A stretch of DNA of 16,291 bases, from positions 1 to 16,291 of the forward strand of contig CAKUTL010000038.1 of the NCBI GenBank assembly GCA_934692295.1, given 5' to 3'. Positions 1-6,492 of this stretch are shown here, piece by piece. The notes beneath the pieces were generated by a model, which worked only from the letters and a program-made list of their open reading frames with translations, made no database searches and was not told the DNA's origin. Origin of the DNA: an uncultured Candidatus Melainabacteria bacterium (GTDB lineage Bacteria; Cyanobacteriota; Vampirovibrionia; Gastranaerophilales; Gastranaerophilaceae). A program made the translations under genes and the position numbers. Position 1 is the first letter of the stretch. Every line of letters starts with the position of its first letter.

Positions 1-978
1 TTTGTATTCCCAACCTTGGAAACCATCGTGGAAATCTTTTTCAACATCTTTAAGTGCTTCTTGTTCAGCTCTTTCTTTTACTACACCCATTTCCATATAT
101 TTTGCAACTTTTTTGTCAAAAGTTTTTTGAGCATATGGAGCAAGAATTTTATCAACTTCTGGAACAGTAAAACCACCATACTGTTGACTAGCTGCAGCCA
201 TTACAATATCACCGATAACATCAAAGGCAACTTCTAGAGTTTTTGGTTCGTTGTACCAAATATTACCCATTTCAAATCCGCCTTTTAATACGTTAGCAAC
301 ATCGAATAAGCAGCAATTCATAGTATCTCTTCTTGCAGACATATCGTGGATGTAGATATATCCATCACGGATGGCCTGTAATTCCGGAACAGTTAAGAAG
401 AATTTTTTGTATAATTCTTTATTTAACTGATTGAAAATTAAGGATCTTTTTGTAGAAACTAAAGCAGAATCAGAGTTTGAATTTTCTTTGTCGCCAATGT
501 ACATGATTTTTTGACTTTCTTGATAAACCTTATCAAGCATGTTAACAAAGTCAATTTTATAATCTCTGTAGTTTCTGTAGCTTTTTGCAACTTTTGGATT
601 CAAGTTTTCAAGAGCATTTTCAACGATGCAGTGCATTTTGAAAATTTCAATTTCTTGTTGTTTAGTTTCTAATACGCTTGAATTTACAAATCTGCAAATT
701 TCATCAATTTCTTTTTCAGAAAATTCAACAAGCATTCTAGCTGCTGATTTTTTTACAGCAGATATAACTTTTTGAATATTGTAATCTTCTTTTGTTCCAT
801 CTTTTTTGATGATTTTGATGTTGTTTAAATTTGGTCGAGAGGTAATACCTACGACTTTATTCATTGGGTTAATTGATTCCATTGATTTTGGTTTTGAAAT
901 CATTACTCCGTCAAACTTCTTTTCTGAACTACTTGTTGAATTAAGATTTACTACTTTTCCACTACTAAGATTCTGCAT
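1..978 (-). CDS. nrdD: Anaerobic (class III) ribonucleoside-triphosphate reductase, N-terminal 326 residues (cut by window edge)
   Basis: NrdD makes dNTPs from NTPs with a glycyl radical installed by the activase NrdG. Seen here: a 50-residue polar leader, an ATP-cone at about residues 55-143 (starting 'IKIIKKDGTKEDYNIQKVI', ending near 'SYRNYRDYK') that should bind ATP/dATP for activity control, then the start of the barrel with 'GYIYIHDMSARRDTMNCC' (206-223) and 'ASQQYGGFTVPEVDK' (263-277), both typical of the NrdD family. The glycyl-radical C-terminus lies outside the window (usual length about 700 residues or more). The ATG at 978 has a strong Shine-Dalgarno, AAGGAG, at 985-990. An adenosylcobalamin riboswitch lies upstream, and a hairpin covers this Shine-Dalgarno. 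Class II NrdJ, the usual B12-linked RNR, is the main alternative, but the IHD/NCC/SQQYGG motifs fit NrdD. Confidence 0.93.
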   Translation of the reverse strand, partial: MQNLSSGKVVNLNSTSSSEKKFDGVMISKPKSMESINPMNKVVGITSRPNLNNIKIIKKDGTKEDYNIQKVISAVKKSAARMLVEFSEKEIDEICRFVNSSVLETKQQEIEIFKMHCIVENALENLNPKVAKSYRNYRDYKIDFVNMLDKVYQESQKIMYIGDKENSNSDSALVSTKRSLIFNQLNKELYKKFFLTVPELQAIRDGYIYIHDMSARRDTMNCCLFDVANVLKGGFEMGNIWYNEPKTLEVAFDVIGDIVMAAASQQYGGFTVPEVDKILAPYAQKTFDKKVAKYMEMGVVKERAEQEALKDVEKDFHDGFQGWEYK

Positions 979-984
979 AACTAT

Positions 985-1004
985 CTCCTTTTATTATAAA
1001 AAGG
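985..1004 (-). promoter_or_regulatory. Hairpin hiding the nrdD ribosome binding site
   Basis: On the minus strand CCTTTT (999-1004) pairs perfectly with AAAAGG (987-992) across a 6-base loop, TATAAT. The 3' arm contains most of the AAGGAG Shine-Dalgarno of nrdD. Lying between the riboswitch and the start codon, it could be the translational part of the expression platform. The stem is short and A/U-rich, so it would be marginal alone. Confidence 0.5.
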
Positions 1005-1034
1005 CAGAAATAGGATTATATATATAATATAATG

Positions 1035-1140
1035 ACTATTTATTCTCCCAAATTCCTGTCTCGAGGCTGATTCCCCCAATTAAGTATTCCGACTGTAACG
1101 GTTGCGGACCAGTGGATGATTTTCACATCTCTTTCCTTAT
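1035..1140 (-). promoter_or_regulatory. Adenosylcobalamin (B12) riboswitch upstream of nrdD
   Basis: Read on the minus strand, the leader contains the conserved core of the cobalamin/AdoCbl riboswitch in order: GATGTGAAAATCATC (1115-1129, a stem capped by GUGAAAAU), the CCGCAACCGT core (1098-1107), AGTCGGAATAC just after it (about 1085-1095), and a distal GAATCAGCCTCGAGACAGG segment (about 1055-1073). The order and spacing match the AdoCbl class as I know it. The ends are approximate. Binding of AdoCbl normally switches the downstream gene off. No clear intrinsic terminator with a U-tract follows; the nearest candidate output is the hairpin over the nrdD ribosome binding site. Confidence 0.88.
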
Positions 1141-1147
1141 ATTGTCA

Positions 1148-1177
1148 TGTATATTCTACTATAAATTTTTTAGTCAT
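1148..1177 (-). promoter_or_regulatory. nrdD: Candidate promoter for the riboswitch-nrdD transcript
   Basis: The minus strand has ATGACT (1172-1177, 4/6 to TTGACA), an 18-base spacer and TATACA (1148-1153). It predicts a start near 1141, immediately before the riboswitch. An overlapping TAGAAT (1153-1158) is an alternative -10. The sequence is A/T-rich, so the exact boxes are uncertain. Confidence 0.45.
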
Positions 1178-1232
1178 GGAAGAACTTTTAATAAAAGTTA
1201 AACCTTTTGGTTGATAGATTTCTTAACAATTG

Positions 1233-2618
1233 TTATAATTCTTTCATAGCAAGGAATTGATGGCTTTCAAAAGAATGTGTTACATTTGTCGTATTTATGC
1301 GGTATTCGGAGAATTTTTTAGGGGCAAAATCGACTCCAAATTTTTCAGGATTTATTGTCCAAGGAGCTGCGGGTTCGTAGATAATTGGGATGAGATAATA
1401 CTTTTCAACGTATTCAAATTTGCTTTGCAAAAGTTTACCATATGCTTCTGAGGCTTTATTGTCTTGCTCTGAAGTGATTGGAAGGGTCGAAAAGTAAAGT
1501 TCTGAACGGATTTTGAGGTTGTCCATGTATTCTAAAATTTCTTCCAACTCCGAATTGGAGTAGTAAAAACTCTTATGTTTTTTTCTTAACTCTTCACTGT
1601 AAAATTCAGGGCTGATGGAGATTATAGAGTTTTTTGAAAATGCTTTAGAATATGCGTTAAGAAATTTTTTATCGGGTAATCCGTTAAGTGTAAACATGGT
1701 TGTTAAGTTTTCCTCAAATTCTTTTTCAATTTTTTCTAAAAGTGTCATGAGGCATGCCCGATTTTGCGGATGAGGGTCAAATGCAAATCTAAAATTTTCA
1801 ATTCCGCATTCTGATTTTAGCATTTTGATTTCTTTAATTACTTCGTCAGCATTTCTATATGATATAAAATCTCTGCCGGTAACTTTTTTCATTGCGTCAT
1901 GCCCGCCGCCACACCATGTACAGTTTCCTGTACAACCTCTGCCAAGACAGACCCCTTGACTTGTCATTGGTTGATTATTGAGCTGATTTTTCTTGTTGTA
2001 TTCAAGATGGAATGGGATACGAGCATAGCTATCGTAGTTTTTCATTTTTTTAATGTCAAAAAATGTGAAAGAGTTTAAATCTTCATCTGTAGCAACAAAA
2101 GTCGTTTTGTTTTTGATAATTTTTTTATTTTTTCTCCAAAATAAGTTTGGCACGGAAGATAAGTCGTCATCATTGTTTTCGAGTTTCTTTACTAGTTCTC
2201 TTATGGGAATTTCCCCTTCTCCTTTAATAATCGAATCTATAAAAGGGTAATCTTCCATAATTTCTTGTGCAAAATATGAAGCAGTGAAACCTCCAAGAGC
2301 GATGAAAACAGTTGGACATTTTTCTTTGATAATTTTAGCCATTTCAATTACATCATAAGATTGGGGGTGCCAATGGAGAGAAAATGCAACAAATTTAATT
2401 CCATGTTTATTAATATAATCACTAAGTAAAAATTCAGGATTCAAATATTTTTCAATTCCAAGGTGAATAATTTCGCTATGGTTTCCCTCTTTTTCAATTT
2501 CTTTGGCAAGAGAATATAAACCCATTGCACAGAAATTTATATTTGATGAAAATTCTTTTGAGTCATTATTTTTACAGAGTTGCGGTGTGTGTACTAGAAG
2601 ACATTTCATGCTTGGCAT
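1233..2618 (-). CDS. B12-binding-type radical SAM protein of unknown substrate
   Basis: A 461-residue protein with the usual two-part layout. An N-terminal cobalamin-binding-like Rossmann domain spans about residues 4-150 (start 'MKCLLVHTPQL', 'FIALGGFTAS' at 105-114, 'IIKGEGEIPIRELV' at 130-143). A radical SAM barrel follows, with the 4Fe-4S motif CX3CX2C as C229, C233, C236 in 'GRGCTGNCTWCGGG'. The DxHxxG cobalamin ligand motif is not evident, so true B12 use is uncertain. The family includes methylases, ring-forming enzymes and many unknowns; no substrate can be named. Start: the ATG at 2618 overlaps a TATAAT box, so the ATG at 2609 ('MKCLLVH', 458 residues), 7 bases after that box, is more likely and would give a leaderless mRNA. 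Neither start has a good Shine-Dalgarno. It lies 45 bases downstream of the CheD-like gene, same strand. Confidence 0.88.
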   Translation of the reverse strand: MPSMKCLLVHTPQLCKNNDSKEFSSNINFCAMGLYSLAKEIEKEGNHSEIIHLGIEKYLNPEFLLSDYINKHGIKFVAFSLHWHPQSYDVIEMAKIIKEKCPTVFIALGGFTASYFAQEIMEDYPFIDSIIKGEGEIPIRELVKKLENNDDDLSSVPNLFWRKNKKIIKNKTTFVATDEDLNSFTFFDIKKMKNYDSYARIPFHLEYNKKNQLNNQPMTSQGVCLGRGCTGNCTWCGGGHDAMKKVTGRDFISYRNADEVIKEIKMLKSECGIENFRFAFDPHPQNRACLMTLLEKIEKEFEENLTTMFTLNGLPDKKFLNAYSKAFSKNSIISISPEFYSEELRKKHKSFYYSNSELEEILEYMDNLKIRSELYFSTLPITSEQDNKASEAYGKLLQSKFEYVEKYYLIPIIYEPAAPWTINPEKFGVDFAPKKFSEYRINTTNVTHSFESHQFLAMKEL

Positions 2619-2644
2619 TATAGCATGCGGCTAAATGCCAGTAA
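2617..2644 (-). promoter_or_regulatory. Extended -10 promoter abutting the radical SAM start codon
   Basis: The minus strand reads TGcTATAAT (TATAAT at 2617-2622 with the TG extension at 2624-2625), followed by 7 bases and then ATG at 2609. A poor -35, TTACTG, lies 16 bases upstream (2639-2644). Transcription should begin at or next to that ATG, implying a leaderless message. Confidence 0.55.
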
Positions 2645-2663
2645 TCCTCAAAATGACTGAACC

Positions 2664-3224
2664 TTATAGGGTATCGGTATTTGCAATATTAACTTTTTCA
2701 AAACTTTTTTCTAATGTGGATTGAGGCGTATTTTCTTTTTTGAGGAGTTTATCAATTGTGAGATTTGATACATAAATTTCATCGCTGTTAGTTTTGTAGA
2801 CGATGTTTGTCGGAGTTTTGCCGTTTTTTAATTCTGAAAAAGGTATTCCCATCTTATTTAAGAGTTCTACAAATTTATTATATATATCAAGGCTTTTCTT
2901 GGTGTTTTTAGAGCCGACAATTATAGCTTGTAAGTTTTCGTCTTTTAAATCAAGATGATTTCTCAAAAATATCAGGACGTTATTGAAAAAATGATTTGAT
3001 TCTTGCATCGGAGATAAGTGCATTAGCATAGCTTCTTGTCCGTTTGTAATAAGGCAGGAAGAACAATCACAAATATTTGTAGTAAAGACGTCTTTTCCTA
3101 ATTTGCTATCTTCAATTGTCCAAGGAAAACTGACAAATTTTTCCCGAGGAATTGTTGTTACAATGTTATTAAAATCCTTGCAGGTAACTGGTTTTATATG
3201 TGATGTAAAACTAACATCTGTCAT
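2664..3224 (-). CDS. Small cysteine-containing protein with CheD-like sequence pattern
   Basis: A 186-residue protein with no signal peptide or membrane segment, hence probably cytoplasmic. I do not recognise a named family, but the layout resembles CheD/CNF1-type glutamine deamidases. A Cys cluster, 'NICDCSSCLI' (C52, C54, C57), is followed by a His in 'AMLMHLSP' (H69). Then come a strand ending 'LQAIIVGSKNTKK' (98-110), a helix, 'LLNKMGIPFSELKNGKTP' (121-138) and 'VYKTNSDEIYVSNL' (142-155). These mirror CheD's GSC...H, 'FGGA..rN', 'L..IPv..dtGG' and 'F....G.V.V' elements. The C54-H69 spacing of 15 is shorter than in typical CheD. The ATG at 3224 has a GAAAGGA-type Shine-Dalgarno. It sits upstream of the radical SAM gene on the same strand. 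The deamidase idea is inference; a lineage-specific protein of other function is equally possible. Confidence 0.75.
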   Translation of the reverse strand: MTDVSFTSHIKPVTCKDFNNIVTTIPREKFVSFPWTIEDSKLGKDVFTTNICDCSSCLITNGQEAMLMHLSPMQESNHFFNNVLIFLRNHLDLKDENLQAIIVGSKNTKKSLDIYNKFVELLNKMGIPFSELKNGKTPTNIVYKTNSDEIYVSNLTIDKLLKKENTPQSTLEKSFEKVNIANTDTL

Positions 3225-3307
3225 TTGTAAATCCTTTCAAATAGGTAAAAGTTCGTAAAAACTAAAATTGCTAAAATGTAAAGGATTTTAAATAAAAAAT
3301 TCTACTC

Positions 3308-3335
3308 AAAAAAAATGACCCTTTCGGGTCTTTTT
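3308..3335 (-). terminator. Intrinsic terminator, possibly bidirectional
   Basis: The stem GACCC (3317-3321) / GGGTC (3326-3330) on the minus strand carries a GAAA tetraloop and is followed by an A and eight T, an ideal minus-strand terminator for the 58-residue gene. A five-T run (3331-3335) on the plus side could also let it act from the other direction. Confidence 0.85.
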
Positions 3336-3342
3336 AAATCTA

Positions 3343-3419
3343 TCCTAATTCCTTAAATTAATGTGTTTCCTTTTTTTCCTAAATTCCAACGATTCTTAAT
3401 TCGTTATTCCTAATTCCTT
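3343..3419. repeat. Direct repeats in the 3' untranslated region of the 58-residue gene
   Basis: TCCTAATTCCTT occurs exactly at 3343-3354 and 3408-3419, with a degenerate copy, TTCCTAAATTCC, near 3377-3387. The stretch lies between the stop of the small gene and its terminator. The motif resembles the A/T-rich ends of the inverted-repeat element at 6493-6718 (iterated AAGGAAATAAGGGAAT), so both may belong to one repeat family. Function unknown. Confidence 0.4.
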
Positions 3420-3429
3420 GAGCTATTTG

Positions 3430-3606
3430 TTAAGCTATAAAGTTTGTTCCAAATCTGTTTGCTCCGTGAAAGAAAGATTGTTTCATAATTTGTGATAATG
3501 TCTTTTTAACAACTTTTCTATCGCTTAATTCAACTTCTTTTAATGCTTTTGATGTATCTTTATATGCAGATGTAACGGCATCAGAAAATAATAGCACAGT
3601 AGCCAT
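3430..3606 (-). CDS. Small 58-residue protein of unknown function
   Basis: A short reading frame starting 'MATVLLFSDAVTSAYKDTS' and ending 'FFHGANRFGTNFIA'. Support that it is real: an ATG at 3606 with AGAGGAT nearby as Shine-Dalgarno, amphipathic helix-like sequence with many Lys ('DRKVVKKTLSQIMKQSFFHG'), and a strong intrinsic terminator about 95 bases after the stop with no other gene between. It has no signal peptide and no cysteines. It is divergent from the 509-residue protein gene across a 220-base A/T-rich gap. I do not recognise the family; it may be specific to this lineage. No clear promoter could be assigned. Confidence 0.65.
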   Translation of the reverse strand: MATVLLFSDAVTSAYKDTSKALKEVELSDRKVVKKTLSQIMKQSFFHGANRFGTNFIA

Positions 3607-3764
3607 ATCTTTTATCCTCTCTTAAACTTAAATCTTACTTAAACTTTTCTTTTTCTTTATTTATCTCTTACATATATATAAAAACTTTGTTTAAAAAATT
3701 ATTGACTTTTTATATTCAAAATATATGCGTTTTGTTACATAACTTTACAATTGAGCGAATTTAT

Positions 3765-3792
3765 TAAAGTATAACTGCAAATGTACCGATAA
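3765..3792 (+). promoter_or_regulatory. Sigma-28 (FliA/SigD)-like promoter
   Basis: TAAA (3765-3768), a 16-base spacer and ACCGATAA (3785-3792) match the flagellar/motility sigma consensus TAAA-N14-16-GCCGATAA with one mismatch in the -10. It ends 34 bases before the ATG of the 509-residue protein. No comparably good sigma-70 pair is present there, although TATAAC overlaps at 3770-3775. Confidence 0.5.
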
Positions 3793-3826
3793 ATAGAATA
3801 TCTAAAAGTTATGAAAGGAACAAGCA

Positions 3827-5356
3827 ATGGGAATGTCAGCATCACAAGGGCGTTTATTATCAATAACAGCTCGATTGACATCAAATGAATATGAATCTCA
3901 ACAGATTTCTAATGCTAAGATGAGATTATCAACTCAGTCAGAAGAAGCTAGTGCTGAATATATTGCTGCGTTGAATACTCAACAGCTTCAATATGTAACT
4001 TATGATGCTAAAGGAAATCAAACAACTCAAAAATTGTCTGTTGGGGCTATGTATCAATATAATGATATGAAAAATCAATATATTGTTTCTAATTCTGCCG
4101 GTCAAGCTCTTATTTCAGGCGAAGATGCTGAAAAGTTCCAAAGTGCAAATAATCTTGATGAATTTCTTCAATCTTACGGATTGAAAAAACAATGGAAAAC
4201 ATCAACTTTAGAAGAAAATTATAACAAACTTCAAAGCGAAGAATTTAAAGCTATTGAATCAGAATGGAATGCTGAAAAAGAAAAATACAGCCAAGCTGAG
4301 TTTGATTCTGCTACAGGTGAAATGTACACTGCTGCTGAATACGATGAAAATAAAAATATCACAGCTTATTTAGATAAAGATGGTAATAAATATACTGCGG
4401 ATAAAGATGAAGAAGGTAAGTTCTCATTTATTTCAAAAGATGGTAAAACAACTTCTTTCTATTCAAAAAATTTAATATCATCAGAACAACAATGGGCAAA
4501 TGAAAAATCTTCAGCAAGCAGAGAATATTCAAATGCTTTAGCTAAATATCAAGAAGCTCAAGATAAAAATGCAAACGGCTTAAATATCAAGTTAGATGAT
4601 TATATATCTGCTGCAGCGACTGCAAAAGCTAAATATACTTCTTGCATTACCAAAGATAATTGGCTAGCTGCTCGTGCATCATATCCATATACCGGCATGT
4701 CATCTAGTACAAATGAAGCCGGAGAAAAAGAATATTCTTACAGCTATGATTTCAATAATGCGTCTGAAATTTGCGAAAAAATGTCTGAATACGATACAGT
4801 AGTTGCGGAATTTAATTCAGAAGCGGCTGATTACGGTACAAATATGGAAGATTTATACACATATGAAGACCAATCAAAAGCTCAATGGTACACTAATTTG
4901 TGGTACAGATTGAACGGTTCATCTACTGAAAAATCTAAACAAGGTGAACTTGGTTCAAATTATTCAAAAATTGATTCAAAATTATTATCAAGCACAACTT
5001 GGTTGCAAGATGCAATTTTGCAAGGTGCAGTTACTATTGAAATCGCTTCAACTAAAAATCCTTCATCAAAAATAAATGAAGATAATCCGACTGTAAGTGA
5101 TTTAACAGGTATTACTTGGTCTTCAACTATTTATACTTCTTGTACTGACTTTACTCAAAGTGATGATGATCAAGCAATCTCAAGAGCTGAAGCAGAGTAT
5201 GAACGTAAAACTAAAGAAATTAGTGATAAAGATCAAAAATATCAAAATAAAATCAAACTTTTAGAAACAGAACATTCATCATTGCAAACGGAATATGAAT
5301 CAGTTCAAAATGCGATGAACAAAAATATTGAAAGATCATTCAAAGTATTTTCATAA
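3827..5356 (+). CDS. Large helical-ended protein, candidate flagellar-type or other exported structural protein
   Basis: A 509-residue acidic protein starting 'MGMSASQGRLLSITARLTS'; the ATG at 3827 has AAAGGAA as Shine-Dalgarno. It has no Sec signal peptide and no membrane segment. The first 50 or so residues are predicted helix of the type seen at flagellin/hook-protein N-termini ('LLSITARLTSNEYESQQIS', 'KMRLSTQSEEASAEYIAAL'). The last 65 residues form a coiled coil ('ISRAEAEYERKTKEISDKD' to 'NAMNKNIERSFKVFS'). The middle (about 50-445) is polar, rich in Tyr, Ser, Asn and Asp, with short strand/turn segments such as 'YLDKDGNKYTADKDEEGKF'. Paired terminal helices around a variable core are the plan of flagellar axial proteins, and the promoter looks sigma-28-like. 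I recall similar N- and C-terminal signatures in Gastranaerophilales proteins of unknown function. The axial or export role is inference. Confidence 0.85.
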   Translation: MGMSASQGRLLSITARLTSNEYESQQISNAKMRLSTQSEEASAEYIAALNTQQLQYVTYDAKGNQTTQKLSVGAMYQYNDMKNQYIVSNSAGQALISGEDAEKFQSANNLDEFLQSYGLKKQWKTSTLEENYNKLQSEEFKAIESEWNAEKEKYSQAEFDSATGEMYTAAEYDENKNITAYLDKDGNKYTADKDEEGKFSFISKDGKTTSFYSKNLISSEQQWANEKSSASREYSNALAKYQEAQDKNANGLNIKLDDYISAAATAKAKYTSCITKDNWLAARASYPYTGMSSSTNEAGEKEYSYSYDFNNASEICEKMSEYDTVVAEFNSEAADYGTNMEDLYTYEDQSKAQWYTNLWYRLNGSSTEKSKQGELGSNYSKIDSKLLSSTTWLQDAILQGAVTIEIASTKNPSSKINEDNPTVSDLTGITWSSTIYTSCTDFTQSDDDQAISRAEAEYERKTKEISDKDQKYQNKIKLLETEHSSLQTEYESVQNAMNKNIERSFKVFS

Positions 5357-5402
5357 AACAAGTTTTTTCAAAACCTATATTATTTTAATTTTTCCCCTAC
5401 AA

Positions 5403-5431
5403 TTTTTATTCCCTCCACTTTATAGTATAAT
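5403..5431 (+). promoter_or_regulatory. Promoter of the isocitrate dehydrogenase gene
   Basis: A perfect TATAAT lies at 5426-5431, with a weak -35 region (TTTTTA, 5403-5408) 17 bases upstream. The predicted start near 5438 gives a roughly 22-base leader holding GGAGG, an ordinary leadered arrangement. Confidence 0.6.
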
Positions 5432-5459
5432 CAAAGCTATCAAAATGGAGGTTTTTATT

Positions 5460-6452
5460 ATGCACAGAATTACATTAATTAATGGTGATGGTATTGGTCC
5501 GGAAATTTCTCAGAGTGTTATGGATATTATCAAGGCTTCCGGCTTAGAGATAGATTGGGATATTCAGACTGCCGGAGCCGATGTGATTGAACAAGAAGGA
5601 AATCCTTTGCCCAAACGTGTTCTTGATTCTGTGCGAAAAAATAAAGTTGCTCTGAAAGCTCCTGTTACAACTCCAATCGGAAAAGGTTTTCGTTCTGTGA
5701 ATGTTCAGTTGAGAAAAGAGTTAGATTTGTTTGCAAATTTAAGACCTTGCAAAAATCTTCCGGGGGTTAAAACAAGATTTGATGGTGTTAATTTGGTTGT
5801 TGTAAGGGAAAACACCGAAGATTTATATGCCGGAGTTGAAAAACAAATTGATGACGATATTGCTCATAGCATAAAAATTATTACAAGAGGGGCTTCCGAA
5901 AGAATTTGTAAGTTTGCTTTTGATTATGCTGTTAAAAATGACAGGCATGAGGTTTGTTGTGTTACAAAAGCAAATATCATGAAATTGTCTGACGGTTTAT
6001 TTTTAGAATGTTTTAGAAAAGTTTCTCAGAATTATCCGCAAATTAAACCAAGAGAAATTTTAGTAGATAATTTGTGTATGCAGTTAGTTCAAGACCCAAC
6101 CAGATTTGATGTTTTAGTTTTACCTAATTTGTATGGTGATATAGTTTCAGATTTAACTGCTGGATTGATTGGCGGACTTGGAGTTGCCCAAGGTGCAAAT
6201 ATTGGTTTAGATTGTGCGGTATTTGAACCTGTTCACGGTTCTGCTCCTGATATAAAAGGTCAAAATAAGGCTAATCCAACGGCTTTACTTTTGTCTGCAG
6301 TTGAAATGTTGAAATACATTGGCGAAAAAACATATGCAGTGAGAATTGAAAAAGCCTTGTTTAAAACTCTTTCAGAAGGATTTAAGACTTCTGACTTAGG
6401 CGGCAATCTTTCTACTACAGAATTTACTCAAAAAGTTATTGAAAATTTGTAG
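5460..6452 (+). CDS. icd: Isocitrate dehydrogenase, NAD-dependent type
   Basis: A 330-residue enzyme of the isocitrate/isopropylmalate dehydrogenase family: oxidative decarboxylation of isocitrate to 2-oxoglutarate, cytoplasmic, using Mg2+ or Mn2+. Seen: 'LINGDGIGPEIS' (6-17); substrate loop 'FRSVNVQLRKELDLFANLRP' (77-96) with S79 and N81, the pair typical of isocitrate rather than isopropylmalate enzymes, and R85, R95; R116 in 'VRENTEDLYAGVE' with Y123; K170; metal Asp residues in 'LYGDIVSDL' (D227, D231). In the cofactor loop 'HGSAPDIKG' D264-I265 replace the Lys-Tyr of NADP enzymes, pointing to NAD+. Start: the ATG at 5460 has GGAGG 10 bases upstream and a TATAAT before it. An in-frame extension back to 5328 overlaps the preceding gene and adds an unrelated hydrophobic leader, so it is rejected. 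Homoisocitrate or tartrate dehydrogenase activity is a minor alternative. Confidence 0.9.
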   Translation: MHRITLINGDGIGPEISQSVMDIIKASGLEIDWDIQTAGADVIEQEGNPLPKRVLDSVRKNKVALKAPVTTPIGKGFRSVNVQLRKELDLFANLRPCKNLPGVKTRFDGVNLVVVRENTEDLYAGVEKQIDDDIAHSIKIITRGASERICKFAFDYAVKNDRHEVCCVTKANIMKLSDGLFLECFRKVSQNYPQIKPREILVDNLCMQLVQDPTRFDVLVLPNLYGDIVSDLTAGLIGGLGVAQGANIGLDCAVFEPVHGSAPDIKGQNKANPTALLLSAVEMLKYIGEKTYAVRIEKALFKTLSEGFKTSDLGGNLSTTEFTQKVIENL

Positions 6453-6492
6453 GAAAGTCTATAAGTTCATAACAGAAGTGCTTTAAGATACT

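Noticed and set aside
1183..1199. Inverted repeat AACTTTT/AAAAGTT upstream of the nrdD promoter, considered as an NrdR box or as a terminator for the radical SAM gene
   Set aside because: It does not resemble the NrdR box consensus (ACACTATATATTGTGT-like) and has no U-tract on either strand. A 7-base A/T-rich inverted repeat is expected by chance in DNA of this composition.
1224..1235. Perfect palindrome TAACAATTGTTA over the radical SAM stop codon
   Set aside because: Short and A/T-rich, within coding sequence, with no regulatory context; likely chance.
3343..3419. Two exact 12-base repeats considered as a CRISPR remnant
   Set aside because: Repeats are too short and only two; spacing is 53 bases with a degenerate copy in between, and no cas genes or leader are present.
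3702..3725. TTGACT with a loose -10 (TATGCG) as an alternative promoter for the 509-residue gene
   Set aside because: The -10 is poor and it would leave a long leader; the sigma-28-like match nearer the gene is better, though the two could coexist.
5328..5459. Upstream in-frame extension of isocitrate dehydrogenase with a hydrophobic leader
   Set aside because: It overlaps the end of the preceding gene, crosses the TATAAT promoter and ignores the GGAGG before the ATG at 5460; family members start at the 'LINGDGIGPE' segment.
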